Below, one piece after another: positions 16,982 to 26,796 of a DNA stretch of 64,000 nucleotides. Positions within the stretch are counted from its first letter, which is position 1. Each line of letters opens with the position of its first letter. Position numbers and translations under genes: made by a program. The stretch comes from Melioribacter roseus (GTDB lineage: Bacteria; Bacteroidota; Ignavibacteria; Ignavibacteriales; Melioribacteraceae): the NCBI GenBank assembly GCA_020722065.1, contig DYLK01000010.1, positions 1 to 64,000 of the forward strand, read 5' to 3'. The notes below the pieces were generated by a model. It saw only the letters and a program-made list of their open reading frames with translations. It had not been told where the DNA came from and did no database searches.

Positions 16982-19900
16982 TTACTTTTCTTCGAGAATC
17001 AACTTTTTCTTTAATTCTTTTCCATCTCGTAGAATTGTGAACTCAACTTTTTGTCCAGGTCGATATTCTTTTAATTTGTTGGAGTACTCTCGCAAGTTCG
17101 AGATTTTATTTCCATCAATTGCTGTAATAATATCACCAACTTTAATTTCAACCATTTCTGCTGAAGAATTTTCATAAACATCCGAAACTCGAACTCCTCC
17201 ATCTGAAAATGAAAAATCGGGAACAATTCCAGTTTTTACACTTCGGTTTGTGTTTTGTGTCGGCTGCGTCTTTTGAGTAGTTTCTGCCGATTTTGTTTCG
17301 CTTGATTTAATTTCGCCAGTAAATGTCAATGGTTCTTTTCTATTTGCAAGATATTCAGCAACTTCCTTCCCGACAGTTGCAACTTTCACCAAGCCAGATT
17401 TATCAATTTTTTCGATTGTATCGCTTGGTTTGTGATAATCTTTATTTGCACCGCTAAAGAATTGAATTGCAGGAATTCCATTTTCCAAAAATGCAACTTG
17501 GTCGCTTGCATCCAATTTTTCTTTTATTAATTCAGTAGGAATTCCAGTAACATAATCTGTTCCCATAAAAATAAATCGCCATTCTCGTGCAGATTCGGAA
17601 TTGATAATTATCAATTTATTCTGAAATAATCTTCCAACAGTATCAAAATTAAGATTTGCAATAATTCCTTCTTTCGCAATTTCCTTTGGAAGATTTTTTA
17701 TAAAATATCTTGAACCAACCAAGCCAGATTCTTCGGCTGTAAAAGCGACAAAGTAAATCGGGCGTTCGAAATTACTTTCTTTCAAACTTCGAGCAAGCTC
17801 TAACAAAACTGCAATTCCAGATGCATTATCATCGGCTCCAGGATGAATTTTCCCTTCATTCCCAGAATTTGCATAAGGGAAACCAGTCCCGAGATGATCA
17901 TAATGAGCTGAAATTATTAATGGCGAGTTTTTTAGTGAATCATTTTTACCGGGTAAATAGCCAACAATATTTGTTAAAGTTAGATTTTTATCTTTTATTG
18001 TTTCGTTCCAAGTTTGGTGAAATGAATTTTCAAAACCGTGTTTTAACCCAATTTTTTCAAATTGTTCGGTAATATATTTTTTTGCAAGCTCAATTCCAAC
18101 ATTATCAATTCCACGTCCAAGCATTTTTTCAGATGAAAGTTCTTTGATATCGTTTATCATATTTTCTTCAGAAAATACGGGATTTAGATAGGCAAGAGCT
18201 TTTGCGGGAACTATCTTTGCATTCGATTTTGCATTTTTATCGAAATAATAAACCATTGGCGAATTGAAAGAAGGGAACTCGCCTTTTTCTGTATTTTCTG
18301 GTTCATCTCCTTCGAAAGCCAAATAACTATATTTCCCATAATGAGGCAATTTGCGAATCAATCCATCAATCGCTTTTTGATTTTCGGTTGCAAGCCACAC
18401 AATAATTCTTTCGGGATTTTTGGGATTTTTAATAGCAATTACAAATGAATGATTTTCTTTTGGGATTGATTTTTCAAAAATTTCAACATTTTTATCACTA
18501 ATTGCGATTTTCATATTTTCGAATTCATTTTTGAGCAAATCTAAATATTTATTTGAGTTGCCGAAAACCCAAATATCTTCGTTTGTTGGAATTTCAGAAA
18601 TAGAATTCTCGGTGAAAATTTTGCCTTGCTTTTCTTTCATCCAATTATCAGCAATTTGGGAATAATCAATTTTATCTTTTTCTGGAAGAATTACGCTAAC
18701 ATTCGTTGAACCAAATATCTTTGAAAAAGACGGTGGAATTTCGTTCGGGTCAAGTTTTCTGAATATATCAAATTCGGGATCGACTTCAATTTTGATTGGT
18801 TTTTCTGAAATATTGAACGAAAATGTTTGTTCTTTTTCACTCAAAAATGCTTTTTCAGTTTGGAGTTTATTTTGATAATAAATCACAATTGGAATATTTA
18901 GTCGATATAAATCTCCTTTTTGATTTTGTGAAAGTGTTATTTTCAGTGTGTTTTCATCAAAAACTGCATTTTTAACTGAAATTTCAGCTGCACCTTTTTT
19001 ATAAAGTAAATCTTCAAAAAGATAATCGACATCATTTTTTACAATTTTTTGAAAAGTAGATTGAATATCGCCGAAAGTTGCAAACTTGTATTTGTAATTT
19101 CTATTAAATTGTTGGAAAGCTTTAACAAAGTTATCATCTCCAATTTCCTTGCGGATTGTATGCCACAACATTGCAGTTTTTCCATAACCAATTGCTTCGG
19201 AAGCTCCATCAAACCGTGAAATAAATTGAATTGCTGGGAAATCATTTGTTTCATTAACAAAATCTGTAAATCTTTGCAAAATTGCTCGGCGATGTTCTGC
19301 TCCTTGTCCACGTTGCTCTTTAATTAAATGATCAGCCATATAAGCTGTAATTCCTTCGCACCAATTCCCTTTCTCGAAATCCACATAAACTGAATTTCCC
19401 CACCAATTATGCAAAAGTTCGTGAGGATAAGAAGAATGCAGAATGAACGGAAATCTTATTATTTTTTCACCGAGAAGTGTGAAAGATGGCATTCCATAAC
19501 CCGTTTCCCAAAAATTTTCGACAAGTGCAAATTTTTTATAAGGAAAAACTCCAACTAAATTTCTATACATTTCAAGATATTGAGCAGTAGTTTCAAGATA
19601 TTTTTGCGAAAGTGCGTCATCTTGAGTTCGCAAAAAAGACATTGCTTTTACTGAACCGACATCTTTTGAATTCTCCCAAAATTTTGCCGCAATCAAAAAC
19701 ACTTCTTCTTGTGGCTCGGGCGAATTCCAAACAGAAATATTGTTTTCATGGAAAATTCTTTCACCTTGACTTACTGATTTCCAGCCTTCTGGGAGTTCAG
19801 TTTTTAGTGTAAAAGTAAATAATTTCTCTTCAAAATTTGGGACCCAAAAAGTTGAGCCTGCTAAATAAACACCAATTTCTGAAATAATTCCCGCAGATTC

Positions 19901-20308
19901 TGAAAATCCACGTTGATAATTTTCTTCACTTTGAACAAGTGTCGAGTTGATTTTTCCTTCATAAAATAATTTTATAACTCGATTTGTTGGATTTTGTAAA
20001 GTGATTTTATAATTATTTAACATAACTTGCTGGTGTTTTTCGCGATCCATTCCCAAATCTTCTTGCGAGGTTTTGGTTCCCAAATTCTCGATTTTCGCCC
20101 CAACAACTTTGGTTATTACTAAATCGGAATTCATCTCAAAAGAAATTTCAGATGATTGTGAATTTGCTGAAAACGTAATTTCATCTTCAACTGATAAAGT
20201 GGAATTCTTTGGTTCAACTTTTGCTAAAATGTTGTGATGTAAGTATTTATCTTGCGAAAATAAATTGATATTCAAGACAATTAAAATTGAAAGCAATATT
20301 TTTAACAT
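16982..20308 (-). CDS. M1-like / M28 / PDZ fusion metalloprotease, secreted
   Basis: A 1108-residue protein with a signal peptide (to LFSQ). The first half resembles M1 aminopeptidases: HELLHNWWGN at about residues 296-305, followed by the distal glutamate in NWCEGITAYMADHL. From about 730 comes an M28 aminopeptidase domain (ISAHYDHLG near 799, PGADDNASG, TAEESGLVGSRYF, ASDQVAFLENGIPAI). It ends in a PDZ domain (about 1025-1108; VSDVYENSSAEMVEIKVGDIITAIDG). Both active sites keep their metal ligands. It probably digests peptides in the periplasm or outside. The stop of the upstream M16 gene overlaps its start by one base, so the two proteases form an operon. Confidence 0.88.
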   Translation of the reverse strand: MLKILLSILIVLNINLFSQDKYLHHNILAKVEPKNSTLSVEDEITFSANSQSSEISFEMNSDLVITKVVGAKIENLGTKTSQEDLGMDREKHQQVMLNNYKITLQNPTNRVIKLFYEGKINSTLVQSEENYQRGFSESAGIISEIGVYLAGSTFWVPNFEEKLFTFTLKTELPEGWKSVSQGERIFHENNISVWNSPEPQEEVFLIAAKFWENSKDVGSVKAMSFLRTQDDALSQKYLETTAQYLEMYRNLVGVFPYKKFALVENFWETGYGMPSFTLLGEKIIRFPFILHSSYPHELLHNWWGNSVYVDFEKGNWCEGITAYMADHLIKEQRGQGAEHRRAILQRFTDFVNETNDFPAIQFISRFDGASEAIGYGKTAMLWHTIRKEIGDDNFVKAFQQFNRNYKYKFATFGDIQSTFQKIVKNDVDYLFEDLLYKKGAAEISVKNAVFDENTLKITLSQNQKGDLYRLNIPIVIYYQNKLQTEKAFLSEKEQTFSFNISEKPIKIEVDPEFDIFRKLDPNEIPPSFSKIFGSTNVSVILPEKDKIDYSQIADNWMKEKQGKIFTENSISEIPTNEDIWVFGNSNKYLDLLKNEFENMKIAISDKNVEIFEKSIPKENHSFVIAIKNPKNPERIIVWLATENQKAIDGLIRKLPHYGKYSYLAFEGDEPENTEKGEFPSFNSPMVYYFDKNAKSNAKIVPAKALAYLNPVFSEENMINDIKELSSEKMLGRGIDNVGIELAKKYITEQFEKIGLKHGFENSFHQTWNETIKDKNLTLTNIVGYLPGKNDSLKNSPLIISAHYDHLGTGFPYANSGNEGKIHPGADDNASGIAVLLELARSLKESNFERPIYFVAFTAEESGLVGSRYFIKNLPKEIAKEGIIANLNFDTVGRLFQNKLIIINSESAREWRFIFMGTDYVTGIPTELIKEKLDASDQVAFLENGIPAIQFFSGANKDYHKPSDTIEKIDKSGLVKVATVGKEVAEYLANRKEPLTFTGEIKSSETKSAETTQKTQPTQNTNRSVKTGIVPDFSFSDGGVRVSDVYENSSAEMVEIKVGDIITAIDGNKISNLREYSNKLKEYRPGQKVEFTILRDGKELKKKLILEEK

Positions 20309-22881
20309 TATTCTTCTCCTTTTACCACAATTTTAATTTCATTTGCGGGTGAAAGATATTTATCAGCAACTTTTTGAACTTCAGCGAGTGTTACTTTTTT
20401 GAGATTTTCTAACACTTTAGCATCATATTCAAAATCATTTTCATAATACATAGATTCACACAAATAAAATCCTTGATTAATTGATGAAAGTCGGCGGAAC
20501 ATCATTTTTCCCAAATACATATTAATTCGTTTGGTCAATTCTTCTTGTGTGATTTTGCCAAGATATTTCTTCGTGAATTTCTCGTGGAATTGTTTTGTTA
20601 GAACATCTACATTCTTATTTTGCGAACCCATATTTATATAAAACATTGCAGAATTTTCCCGAACTTCAATTCCAACTCCCATATTATAAGCCAAACCTTG
20701 TTTTTCGCGAATATCGAATATTATTTTATCTTGAAGAATTAGCGATAAAGCTAAAATTGCTGATTTTTCTGATTTTTCAATTTGTTTGAGAAATCCGTAA
20801 TACAAAAATGCTCGTGGCGATTTCACTTTTTCAACTATTTCAACTGGTAACTGATTTTCACGAAATGTTACTTTTTGAATTGGATTTGAATTGAAATCTT
20901 TTGGCACAGATTTTTTGAAATCGGCATAAAGTTTTTCAATTTCTTCAGTTGATAACTTGCTAACAACAGAAATTATCATATTTTCTGGAATGAAATAACG
21001 TTTCCCGAAACCTTTGATTGTATCAAAAAGTAGCGGCGATTTCACTTTCCCAATTTTCGAATTGTATAATGTTTTGTCCAAAATCGTACTGAACATTGTT
21101 TGTGCTGGATTTGTCTTCTTCATCATTTGTCCGCGTTGGAAAGAGTTTACAGCAGAATTAAATTCTTCTTCAGTTGGTTCAAAATCGAGAATTTGTTTGT
21201 TCATAAAATTGATAACTTCAGGAATATTATCGCCCAAAGATTCAATTCGAATGTAACCAAAATCATCGCTCAAATAAATATCATCCATTGGAATAAATGG
21301 ATTATCATTAACTGTTAACACAATTCCGTGTTTTGCAATTTCTTTTGAAAATTGTTCACTTTTCAAATGTTCTTTAAAAGCTTCGTGCCAAATGAAAGCC
21401 GCATTTTCGCCAAATCTGTTTTCATATTCAGTTTTGTGTTTTAGCAAAATGTGAATTGCAAGCAAGTTGCTTTGTGGATTTTGTCGGACAATTATTTGGG
21501 CTTTCCCAGATTTTTGTGGAATTTGCGATGTTTTTATTTCAGTTGAATTCAAATCTTTTTTTTCTGCCGTTTGATTTATTTTCGATTTTTGAATTAGAAC
21601 AATCGGTTTTGAAATTGTCTTTATTTGTCCAAGTTCAAAAGCTGCTTTTTTGAATGAATTTCCATCATATTTTCTTAAAACTGCTTCAAAACCTTCAGTT
21701 GCAATAATATCGGCGTTGTAAATTCCAAACATGTGCGGTTTTTCGATATTCATCAAAAATTCAGTTCTCTCATTTGTGATGATTTTCGCTAATTCATCTT
21801 CCTTAATTGAGAAAGAATATTTTTGAAGAAAAGATGAAACGCTATCGATTAAAGAGTTTGTCAGATTACTTTCAGAAATTGGCAACATAATTTCAAGATA
21901 ATTTACTGCTGGTTTTATTCGAAGAGAAGTTTTGGCAGATAATTCAATATTGTTTGATTTTTTAAGGAAATTCTTTAATTCTTCATTCAATTCTGGCAAC
22001 TGAGATTCAACTAAAGTAGAAAGTTCATAATTAAAATTTCCACTCAATTGATAAAAAAGCCTAATATCTTCATTTTCACCATCATAAAAGCGATATTTTT
22101 TGTCAGATTTTGCGAAGTAGTTTTCAACTTCCGAAAAATTTGATTCTTGAATTTCTTTTGGTGCTATTTGTCCGAAATATTTATCAATCAATTTTAGCAT
22201 TTCTTTCGAATTGAAATTCCCAACGACACTTACTAACATATTATTTGGAATGTAATATTTTTTGTAGAAATTATAAACATCATCTCTTTGCATGTGTTTA
22301 ATTGTTTGATAAGTTCCCAAAGTAGGTAATGAGTTCGACAAACCTTCATAAATAACGGAAATTACATTCCTTTCAAGCTGTTCATCGGCATCAGCGAGTG
22401 ATTTTGTGATTTCTTCAAGAACAATTCCTTTTTCCTTCTCAAAATTTTCTTTAGGCAAAGTAGAATGGAAAAGCATTTGCGATTGAATTTCTATTCCTTT
22501 CTCGATATTTTCGGCTGGAGTAACCATCATAAAATTTGTGTAAAATTCAGAAGTATTTGCGTTATTGTAACCGCCAATTAAATCTGTGGCATCGTAAAGT
22601 TCGCGTTGTGTAAACTTTTCAGTTCCATTAAAAAGTAAATGTTCGAGCATGTGGCTCATTCCGCTTGTTGCGTAATTTTCATAAACCGAACCAACTTTTA
22701 CTGCCGTATTTATGCCAATCATTGGCAAAGCTTTGTTTTCGATAAGCATAACTTTTACGCCGTTATCAAGTTGATAGATTGAAACTTCTTCTGGAAGTTG
22801 ATTTTGAGCGAAAAATTGTGTGAAACTACTTGATAAGATTATGAAAAGTAGCTTTATAAATGAATTTTGAAAAGTTTTCAT
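20308..22881 (-). CDS. M16-family (pitrilysin-like) zinc protease
   Basis: An 857-residue exported protein (signal to FFAQ). The inverted zinc motif HxxEH is H77-M-L-E-H81 (SGMSHMLEHLLFNG), with the downstream glutamate in GIVLEEITKS. The second M16 half (from about residue 470) lacks the zinc site, as usual, but keeps the substrate-contact pattern (REKQGLAYNMGVGIEV). It probably degrades peptides in the periplasm. It is the first gene of a two-protease minus-strand operon, TAATG-coupled to the M1-M28-PDZ gene. Confidence 0.92.
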   Translation of the reverse strand: MKTFQNSFIKLLFIILSSSFTQFFAQNQLPEEVSIYQLDNGVKVMLIENKALPMIGINTAVKVGSVYENYATSGMSHMLEHLLFNGTEKFTQRELYDATDLIGGYNNANTSEFYTNFMMVTPAENIEKGIEIQSQMLFHSTLPKENFEKEKGIVLEEITKSLADADEQLERNVISVIYEGLSNSLPTLGTYQTIKHMQRDDVYNFYKKYYIPNNMLVSVVGNFNSKEMLKLIDKYFGQIAPKEIQESNFSEVENYFAKSDKKYRFYDGENEDIRLFYQLSGNFNYELSTLVESQLPELNEELKNFLKKSNNIELSAKTSLRIKPAVNYLEIMLPISESNLTNSLIDSVSSFLQKYSFSIKEDELAKIITNERTEFLMNIEKPHMFGIYNADIIATEGFEAVLRKYDGNSFKKAAFELGQIKTISKPIVLIQKSKINQTAEKKDLNSTEIKTSQIPQKSGKAQIIVRQNPQSNLLAIHILLKHKTEYENRFGENAAFIWHEAFKEHLKSEQFSKEIAKHGIVLTVNDNPFIPMDDIYLSDDFGYIRIESLGDNIPEVINFMNKQILDFEPTEEEFNSAVNSFQRGQMMKKTNPAQTMFSTILDKTLYNSKIGKVKSPLLFDTIKGFGKRYFIPENMIISVVSKLSTEEIEKLYADFKKSVPKDFNSNPIQKVTFRENQLPVEIVEKVKSPRAFLYYGFLKQIEKSEKSAILALSLILQDKIIFDIREKQGLAYNMGVGIEVRENSAMFYINMGSQNKNVDVLTKQFHEKFTKKYLGKITQEELTKRINMYLGKMMFRRLSSINQGFYLCESMYYENDFEYDAKVLENLKKVTLAEVQKVADKYLSPANEIKIVVKGEE

Positions 22882-22965
22882 GTTTTCCTCACAGAATTTT
22901 ATTATTGAATGAAATTTAGAAGATTTGAATTAGAAATGAAAGGGAAGATTGAAGCCAAATGAATC

Positions 22966-23877
22966 TTAGTAAAATTTTACTTCAATTCGATTAATTGCAG
23001 TTTTTAAGTCGATTTTTACCTTGTTTTTGGATTTATCATAATTTTGTGATGTAAAGGAATTTCCATCAAATTTAGAGAAATTTGGTAAATCTTTTTCAAG
23101 AAAAATTGATTTGCTCTCAATCAAACAACCTGTTTCTTTTGGAAGATTAACAACTATTTCGCTTGCCGCTGCGTCAATCATCAGATTCGAGTATTTTTGC
23201 AAATTCCCGAGAGTTATATCAATGTTTGAAGCTGCTGATTTTATCTCGAATTTTGTAACTGGGACTTTTCCCAAATTCATTTCCACATTGCTTGCCCCTG
23301 AATTTATGCCAATTTCCCAATCAATTTTGGGAGAAAGTGATAGTTTCAATTCAGAATCATCGTCATCTGCATTTTCAGATGAAATTGTTTTTGGATGGAT
23401 TTTAATATTTGCAATACCATTTTCAATGAAATTTTTTGTTTTGTATCTAAAATTTCCTTTTTGTTCAAATTGAATTAACTCACTATCATCATTATTCTCA
23501 TTGAAAACAATCTCATTTCCCAAAGTGGAAAGCTCCAATTTCGCCAAATTTATACTATCTGAAAATTCGATTGATTGCAAATTAGCGTCTTCATAAATTT
23601 CAATATTCATGTTCTCTTCATCATTGCAATCAAATCTTGCGTGATCCCAAAAAATATTGTATAAAGCAAAAGCTGAAATTATAGATGCAAGTATTATAAA
23701 AAAGTACTTAATTCCTAAGTTCTTAAAAAGTAATGCAATTCCCAGAAGAACTAAAAGTACTGGAATTACAACATCTGAATCTAAATCGATTCGTGCATCA
23801 ATTCCAAAGTAATCCAATAATCCAATTGTCCCCAAAGTTACAAATAAAATTCCCCAAAAAAGTTTACCAGTTTTCAT
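22966..23877 (-). CDS. LiaF-like membrane protein with adhesin-like beta domain
   Basis: A 303-residue protein. The N-terminal about 80 residues carry two or three membrane helices of the DUF5668/LiaF type (GILFVTLGTIGLLDYFGI...DSDVVIPVLLVLLGIALLFKNLG). The rest is a beta-rich domain with repeated short strands (ASNVEMNLGKVPVTKFEIKSAASNIDITLGNL), like the toast-rack/DUF4097 fold. Such proteins sit beside PspC proteins and modulate envelope-stress signalling. It lies 11 nt downstream of the PspC gene, so they are probably one transcript. Confidence 0.8.
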   Translation of the reverse strand: MKTGKLFWGILFVTLGTIGLLDYFGIDARIDLDSDVVIPVLLVLLGIALLFKNLGIKYFFIILASIISAFALYNIFWDHARFDCNDEENMNIEIYEDANLQSIEFSDSINLAKLELSTLGNEIVFNENNDDSELIQFEQKGNFRYKTKNFIENGIANIKIHPKTISSENADDDDSELKLSLSPKIDWEIGINSGASNVEMNLGKVPVTKFEIKSAASNIDITLGNLQKYSNLMIDAAASEIVVNLPKETGCLIESKSIFLEKDLPNFSKFDGNSFTSQNYDKSKNKVKIDLKTAINRIEVKFY

Positions 23878-23888
23878 CGTTGTGTTTC

Positions 23889-24407
23889 CTAATTTTCTTT
23901 TGGATTTCGTGAATTCATTAAAAGATAAATACCAACAACAACCAATACAGCAGGAACAATCAATTTGAAAGAAAACGAAGGCAATAGTTTATTTGCCAAA
24001 AACAATGTGCCAATTACAATTAGTGCAATTCCAAAATAGACTTTTTTGTTATTTTCGGGAAAATGAGACTGATTATCAACTTTTCTTTCATTTGTTTGCG
24101 ATTTTTGATTATTGAATGTTTCATCTATAATTGTCGCATCTTCAATTGTTGCGTTAGTCGGTTCATTCGAACTTGACTTCGTTTCTTCATTAGGTTTGTT
24201 GTAACTAGCACTTTCAAATGTTTCTACGGCTTCAAACGGAATTGCAATCCAAAGAATAATGTAAAGAATCACGCCAATTCCATCAAAGAATAGTAGTAAA
24301 ACAAAAATTATACGAATAATTGCTGGGTCAAGTTTGAAATATTTTGCCAAACCACCAGCAATGCCGGCAATTATTTTATCAGTACGCGAACGATATAATC
24401 TTTCCAT
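23889..24407 (-). CDS. PspC-domain membrane protein
   Basis: A 172-residue protein. The N-terminal about 60 residues are a complete PspC domain (MERLYRSRTDKIIAGIAGGLAKYFKLDPAIIRIIFVLLLFFDGIGVILYIILWIAIP). A polar linker rich in N, T and E (about 65-120) leads to two C-terminal membrane helices of the DUF5668/LiaF type. PspC proteins sense or transmit membrane stress. It leads a two-gene unit with the LiaF-like gene and is divergent from the TPR lipoprotein gene at 24534. Confidence 0.88.
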   Translation of the reverse strand: MERLYRSRTDKIIAGIAGGLAKYFKLDPAIIRIIFVLLLFFDGIGVILYIILWIAIPFEAVETFESASYNKPNEETKSSSNEPTNATIEDATIIDETFNNQKSQTNERKVDNQSHFPENNKKVYFGIALIVIGTLFLANKLLPSFSFKLIVPAVLVVVGIYLLMNSRNPKEN

Positions 24408-24533
24408 TTTTTTCTCATAATTGTGATAAAGTTAACATTAAGATGAAATGTCTGAAAAAAAGTTTCGTAAGAGTTCCACTCATTTTCTTATTTTGACAAT
24501 CAAACTTATAAATGTTAATAATTCGGAGAGAAA

Positions 24534-25025
24534 ATGTACAAATATTTAGCTCTATTTTTTATTTTAGTTTTAATTTCGTGCTCAGGCAAAAAAGTTGAAG
24601 AATATTATCAAGAAGCACAAACAGCTTTATCAGTTGATAAATATTCCGAAGCAATTGCAATTTTTGAAGAAATGATTAATAAATATCCAGAATCTGAAAA
24701 ATCTTTGCTTGCAGTTCTCGAAATTGCAAAAATTTATCATCTTGGGTTGATAAAGGAAATAAATTCAACAACTTCGCTTCAAAAAGCAGTTTATTACTAT
24801 ATAAAAGCTAATAATATGTTTCCAGAGACGGACAAAGGAAGGAACGCGCTTTTTCTTGCTGCATTTATTGAAGCAAATGATTTAAAGGATTTTGTTGCGG
24901 CAAAAAAGACATTTCAGCAGTTTATTGAAAAATATCCCAAAAGCGAAATGGTTGAATCGGCGAAAATTGAAATGCAGAATTTGGGGAAATCGCCCGAAGA
25001 ATTGTTAAAAGGAATTCAGAAATAA
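24534..25025 (+). CDS. TPR lipoprotein, BamD/YbgF-like
   Basis: A 163-residue lipoprotein (lipobox LISC-S, Cys16) made of tetratricopeptide-like helices, with the BamD-type repeat EAIAIFEEMINKYPESEKSLLAVLEIAKIYHLG and AKKTFQQFIEKYPKSEMVESAKIEMQNLG. It is shorter than BamD (about 245 residues), so it is either a reduced relative or a YbgF-like scaffold. It probably sits in the periplasm, anchored to a membrane. The RBS is GGAGAG before ATG 24534. The DUF58 gene starts right at its stop. Confidence 0.75.
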   Translation: MYKYLALFFILVLISCSGKKVEEYYQEAQTALSVDKYSEAIAIFEEMINKYPESEKSLLAVLEIAKIYHLGLIKEINSTTSLQKAVYYYIKANNMFPETDKGRNALFLAAFIEANDLKDFVAAKKTFQQFIEKYPKSEMVESAKIEMQNLGKSPEELLKGIQK

Positions 25026-25934
25026 TTGAAAGAGGGAAGTTTTACATATCGAGATTACCTAAAACCCGAAATTATTTCGACTATTAACAATTTTGAATTA
25101 AAAGCCAAAATGTTGGTGGAAGGTTTTTTAATCGGTTTGAATAAAAGTCCATATCACGGATTTAGTGCAGAATTTAATGAACATCGAGCGTATTTTGTTG
25201 GTGATTCAATTAAAAATATTGATTGGAAATTGTTTGGAAAAACTGAGAAACTATTTGTCAAAAAATATGAAGAAGAAACAAATCTAATCACCAAAATTGT
25301 AGTCGATTGTAGCAAATCGATGTCTTTCAAGCAAAGTGGGAAAATCTCAAAATTTGATTATGCGAAACTCGTTGCTGCCGCTTTGTCGTATTTATTAACA
25401 AAACAAAATGATGCAGTTGGAATTTCTTTTTTTTCGGAGAACGTAATTTTAGATTCGCCTGCAAAAACATCCAAAATTAATTTACACAAAATTTTAGCAG
25501 ATTTGGAAAATCAGCAAGTTGATAAATCAACAAAAATATCAGAAAGTTTGAAAGAGATTGCTTCGAAAATCAGAAAAAGAAGTTTGGTTGTAATAATTTC
25601 AGATTTTTTTGATGATTTAGATGAAATTCTTCTTTCACTAAAACAGTTCAAATACAACAAAAATGAAGTTATTTTATTTCAGATTTTAGATAAATCCGAA
25701 ATTGATTTCAATTTTGAAGATGATTCTACTTTTGTTGATTTGGAAAATGGAACGCAGTTGAATGTTCAACCACAGTTGTTAAAAGTTGCTTATAAACGCA
25801 GATTTAATGAATTTCAGAATCGATTGAAAGAAGAATCAGCCAATTTTAAGATAGATTTTCATCAGATTTCAACAGATACGCCACTTGATAAAGCACTATA
25901 TTTATTTTTTAGCAAACGGGAAAAAATGAAATAA
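25026..25934 (+). CDS. DUF58 (vWA-like) protein
   Basis: A 302-residue protein with the DUF58 signature (FSAEFNEHRAYFVGDSIKNIDWKLFGKTEKLFVKKYEEE) followed by a von Willebrand A-like fold whose MIDAS motif DxSxS is D94-C-S-K-S98. It has no clear membrane helix. DUF58 proteins normally pair with MoxR ATPases; here the only MoxR gene in the window is about 10 kb upstream. It is read from TTG 25026 directly on the preceding stop. SpoU methyltransferase follows 2 nt later. Confidence 0.85.
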   Translation: MKEGSFTYRDYLKPEIISTINNFELKAKMLVEGFLIGLNKSPYHGFSAEFNEHRAYFVGDSIKNIDWKLFGKTEKLFVKKYEEETNLITKIVVDCSKSMSFKQSGKISKFDYAKLVAAALSYLLTKQNDAVGISFFSENVILDSPAKTSKINLHKILADLENQQVDKSTKISESLKEIASKIRKRSLVVIISDFFDDLDEILLSLKQFKYNKNEVILFQILDKSEIDFNFEDDSTFVDLENGTQLNVQPQLLKVAYKRRFNEFQNRLKEESANFKIDFHQISTDTPLDKALYLFFSKREKMK

Positions 25935-25936
25935 TT

Positions 25937-26689
25937 ATGATTTCGAAAAACAGAATAAAATTCTTAAAATCACTTTCGGTAAAGAAATTCCGACAAAAAG
26001 AGCAGAAATTTTTAGTCGAAGGTAGAAAAATTATTCAAGATGGAATCGAGAGCAATTTTTTCTGCGAGGAATTGTTTTATGTGCCAAACTCGGATTTTGA
26101 GCAAATAATTACAACGGCAAGCAAAAAATCGGTGAAATTAACTGAAATAACGGAAATTGAAGCAAAACAAATTTCAGAAACAGAAAATACACAAGGAATT
26201 TTTGCATTATTTCATTTTTCCAAAACAAACATTTTGTGGGGGACAAATTTTGTAATCGCATTGGAAAATATTTCTGATCCTGGAAATCTCGGCACAATTT
26301 TACGAACTGCGGATTGGTTTGGAGTGAAAGAAATTCTAATTTCAAGCGATTCAGTTGATGTTTTCAATCCCAAAGTAATTCGTTCGGCAATGGGAAGCAT
26401 TTTCCATCTCAAAATAAAAATATCTGATGATTTTTATAACGAAATTGAAATTCTTAAAAAAATGGGATTTTTAATTTATTTGGCAGATTTAAAAGGCGAA
26501 GATTATTCATTACCAAAATTCAAACACGGAAAACGGGCTGTAATTTTCTGCAACGAAGCAAACGGAGCATCAAACAAGATTAAGGAAATTTCTCAACAAA
26601 AAATTACAATTCCCAAAAAGGGAAGTGCGGAATCATTAAATGTTGCCGTTTCAAGCGGAATAATTCTTTCTGAATTAATAGATTTATAG
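25937..26689 (+). CDS. SpoU/TrmH-family RNA 2'-O-methyltransferase
   Basis: A 250-residue SPOUT methyltransferase. The three family motifs are present: NISDPGNLGTILRTADWFG (motif 1), VIFCNEANGASNKI (motif 2) and IPKKGSAESLNVAVSSGIILSEL (motif 3). An N-terminal SpoU substrate-binding domain (RIKFLKSLSVKKFRQKEQKFLVEGRKII) precedes it. It methylates ribose in rRNA or tRNA using SAM; the target is not evident. It is in one operon with the DUF58 gene (2-nt gap). Confidence 0.9.
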   Translation: MISKNRIKFLKSLSVKKFRQKEQKFLVEGRKIIQDGIESNFFCEELFYVPNSDFEQIITTASKKSVKLTEITEIEAKQISETENTQGIFALFHFSKTNILWGTNFVIALENISDPGNLGTILRTADWFGVKEILISSDSVDVFNPKVIRSAMGSIFHLKIKISDDFYNEIEILKKMGFLIYLADLKGEDYSLPKFKHGKRAVIFCNEANGASNKIKEISQQKITIPKKGSAESLNVAVSSGIILSELIDL

Positions 26690-26796
26690 AAATTTCGGAA
26701 TACAGAATTCTGGATTTAGTAAAAAATAAAAGCTAATTAAAACATTAGGAATTTAATAACTTGTGATATAATTAAATTACAATTAAAGGATAAATT

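Noticed and set aside
18000-22000. Many 60-90 codon plus-strand frames opposite the two large protease genes
   Set aside because: They are antisense shadows with low-complexity composition, no RBS and no family similarity.
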